In this document: piece after piece, positions 5,126 to 6,080 of the stretch
Layout of the letters: each line of letters starts with the position of its first letter
Numbering within the stretch: position 1 is the stretch's first letter
DNA from: Oscillospiraceae bacterium
GTDB taxonomy: Bacteria > Bacillota > Clostridia > Oscillospirales > Oscillospiraceae
DNA length: 6,080 nt
Assembly: GCA_031263805.1 (NCBI GenBank)
Contig: JAISFB010000005.1
Location: forward strand, 1 to 6,080
Reading direction: 5' to 3'
Notes under the pieces: model-generated
What the model was told of the DNA's origin: nothing
Seen by the model: only the letters and a program-made list of their open reading frames with translations
Database searches by the model: none
Program-made: the position numbers and the translations under genes

Positions 5126-6080
5126 CGCGCCGGATAAATGTCGGCGGCGTCGCGGTCGGCGGCGGAGCGCGCGTATCCGTGCAGTCGATGGCGACGGCGC
5201 GCACGTCGGACGCCGGCGCCGCGGCGGAGCAGATACTAGCGCTTGAGCGCGCCGGGTGCGAAATCGCGCGGTGCGCCGTGCCTGATATGGAGTCGGCAAA
5301 GGCTCTGCGGGAGATAAAGCGCCGAGTACATATCCCCGTCGTCGCCGATATACATTTCGATCACCGTCTCGCGCTCGCCGCCGTCGAGCACGGGGCTGAC
5401 AAGATACGCATAAACCCGGGGAATATAGGCGCGCGAGAGAACGTCCGCGCCGTCGCGGAGGCGTGCCGCGAGCGCGGGATACCGATCCGCGTCGGAGTGA
5501 ACGGCGGAAGCCTTGAAAAGCCGCTTTTGGAGAAATACGGCGGGGCGACGGCGCAGGCGCTGGCCGAAAGCGCCGTCGGTCAGGTGCGGCTGCTGGAGGA
5601 CATGAATTTCCGGGACGTCTGCGTCTCCGCGAAATCCTCCGACGTTATGACGACGGTCAAGGCGTACAGGCTTATTTCCGGCATGACAGACTGTCCGCTT
5701 CACCTCGGCGTGACTGAGGCCGGCACGGAATTTGCGGGTATAATACGCTCGACGGCGGCGCTCGGAGCGCTTTTAGCGGACGGGATCGGCGACACTATAA
5801 GGTTCTCGCTGACCGCGCCGCCGGAGCGCGAGGCGGCGGCGGGAGTTGAGCTCCTGCGCTCGCTCGGTCTGCGCCCCACGGGGCCGAGGCTTGTTTCCTG
5901 CCCGACGTGCGCGCGCTGCCGGTACGATATGTTCTCCGTTGCGGCGGAGGTGGAGCGGCGTCTTGCAGGGCTGCCGCCGGAGCGCGATATAACCGTCGCC
6001 GTGATGGGCTGCGCCGTGAACGGACCCGGAGAGGCGCGCGCCGCGGACTTCGGCATCGCCGGGGGAAACGGCGCGGGCGT
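5122..6080 (+). CDS. ispG: 4-hydroxy-3-methylbut-2-en-1-yl diphosphate synthase, 5' part
   Basis: IspG (GcpE) is the penultimate MEP-pathway enzyme. It reductively opens MEcPP to HMBPP using a [4Fe-4S] cluster fed by flavodoxin or ferredoxin. The frame is open from ATG 5122 to the window end: 319 codons, with the remaining few dozen outside. The TIM-barrel part shows VSVQSMATARTSD (18-30), VADIHFDHRLAL (74-85), KIRINPGNIG (94-103), PIRVGVNGGSLEK (121-133) and LHLGVTEAG (193-201). The cluster domain has SCPTC (259-263) and GCAVNGPGE (296-304), so the ligands Cys260, Cys263, Cys297 and Glu304 are present. An extra Cys266 creates CxxCxxC. The start lies in ATGA overlapping the rseP stop with no visible Shine-Dalgarno, so translation is probably coupled to rseP. 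In this stretch 12 of 18 isoleucine codons are ATA. Identity is secure although the 3' end is missing. Confidence 0.97.
   Translation, partial: MTRRINVGGVAVGGGARVSVQSMATARTSDAGAAAEQILALERAGCEIARCAVPDMESAKALREIKRRVHIPVVADIHFDHRLALAAVEHGADKIRINPGNIGARENVRAVAEACRERGIPIRVGVNGGSLEKPLLEKYGGATAQALAESAVGQVRLLEDMNFRDVCVSAKSSDVMTTVKAYRLISGMTDCPLHLGVTEAGTEFAGIIRSTAALGALLADGIGDTIRFSLTAPPEREAAAGVELLRSLGLRPTGPRLVSCPTCARCRYDMFSVAAEVERRLAGLPPERDITVAVMGCAVNGPGEARAADFGIAGGNGAG

Noticed and set aside
4535..5299. Minus-strand frame of 254 codons spanning the rseP-ispG junction.
   Set aside because: Arg-rich composition, opposite two conserved genes. It is explained by the GC-rich codon pattern on the other strand.
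1..6080. A previously undescribed multi-gene system, defence island or mobile element.
   Set aside because: All seven genes are recognisable housekeeping genes in a conserved order. No transposase, integrase, inverted repeat, tRNA or CRISPR-like array is visible.

Overview
The window is one stretch of chromosomal housekeeping operon, all on the + strand, with almost no non-coding DNA. The order is pyrH (3' part) - frr - uppS - cdsA - dxr - rseP - ispG (5' part). This is the widely conserved block that links the end of the translation-factor cluster to isoprenoid and envelope-lipid synthesis. The organism looks like a GC-rich (roughly 60 % by eye) Firmicute, most likely a Clostridia lineage near the Oscillospiraceae/Ruminococcaceae. 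UMP kinase is of the Gram-positive type (AEPYIR..., [32 protein letters not shown]), RseP carries GGFC.MEGED, and ispG directly follows rseP. The assignment is inferred from recalled family patterns and was not tested by a search.

Layout: positions 1-402 hold the last 133 codons of UMP kinase. After a 31-nt gap with a strong Shine-Dalgarno comes ribosome recycling factor (434-988). uppS probably starts at a TTG inside the end of frr (978-1715). cdsA (1712-2566), dxr (2563-3636) and ispG (5122 onward) each start within the stop codon of the gene before (GTGA or ATGA overlaps), which suggests translational coupling. The one loose junction is dxr-rseP. It is 43 nt long, AT-rich and built of 15-bp repeats, with a possible internal promoter. 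rseP (3680-5125) then overlaps ispG, which runs off the window after 319 codons.

How the genes work together: PyrH supplies UDP for nucleotide and sugar-nucleotide pools and Frr recycles ribosomes. Dxr and IspG are two enzymes of the MEP pathway to IPP/DMAPP. UppS condenses these units into undecaprenyl diphosphate, the carrier for peptidoglycan and other wall polymers. CdsA makes CDP-diacylglycerol for phospholipids, and RseP is an intramembrane protease of envelope stress signalling and membrane-peptide clearance.

No new multi-gene system is visible. The points worth a second look are inside familiar genes: a roughly 120-residue insertion in the cytosolic part of RseP; a Dxr that lacks its usual C-terminal tail and has an altered NAANE motif, ending exactly at the repeat-rich spacer; an altered phosphate-binding motif and shortened loop in UppS; an added cysteine in the IspG cluster motif; and a striking preference for the isoleucine codon ATA despite high GC. 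No tRNA, rRNA, CRISPR, insertion sequence or terminator was seen, and there is no gene-free stretch of 300 bases.
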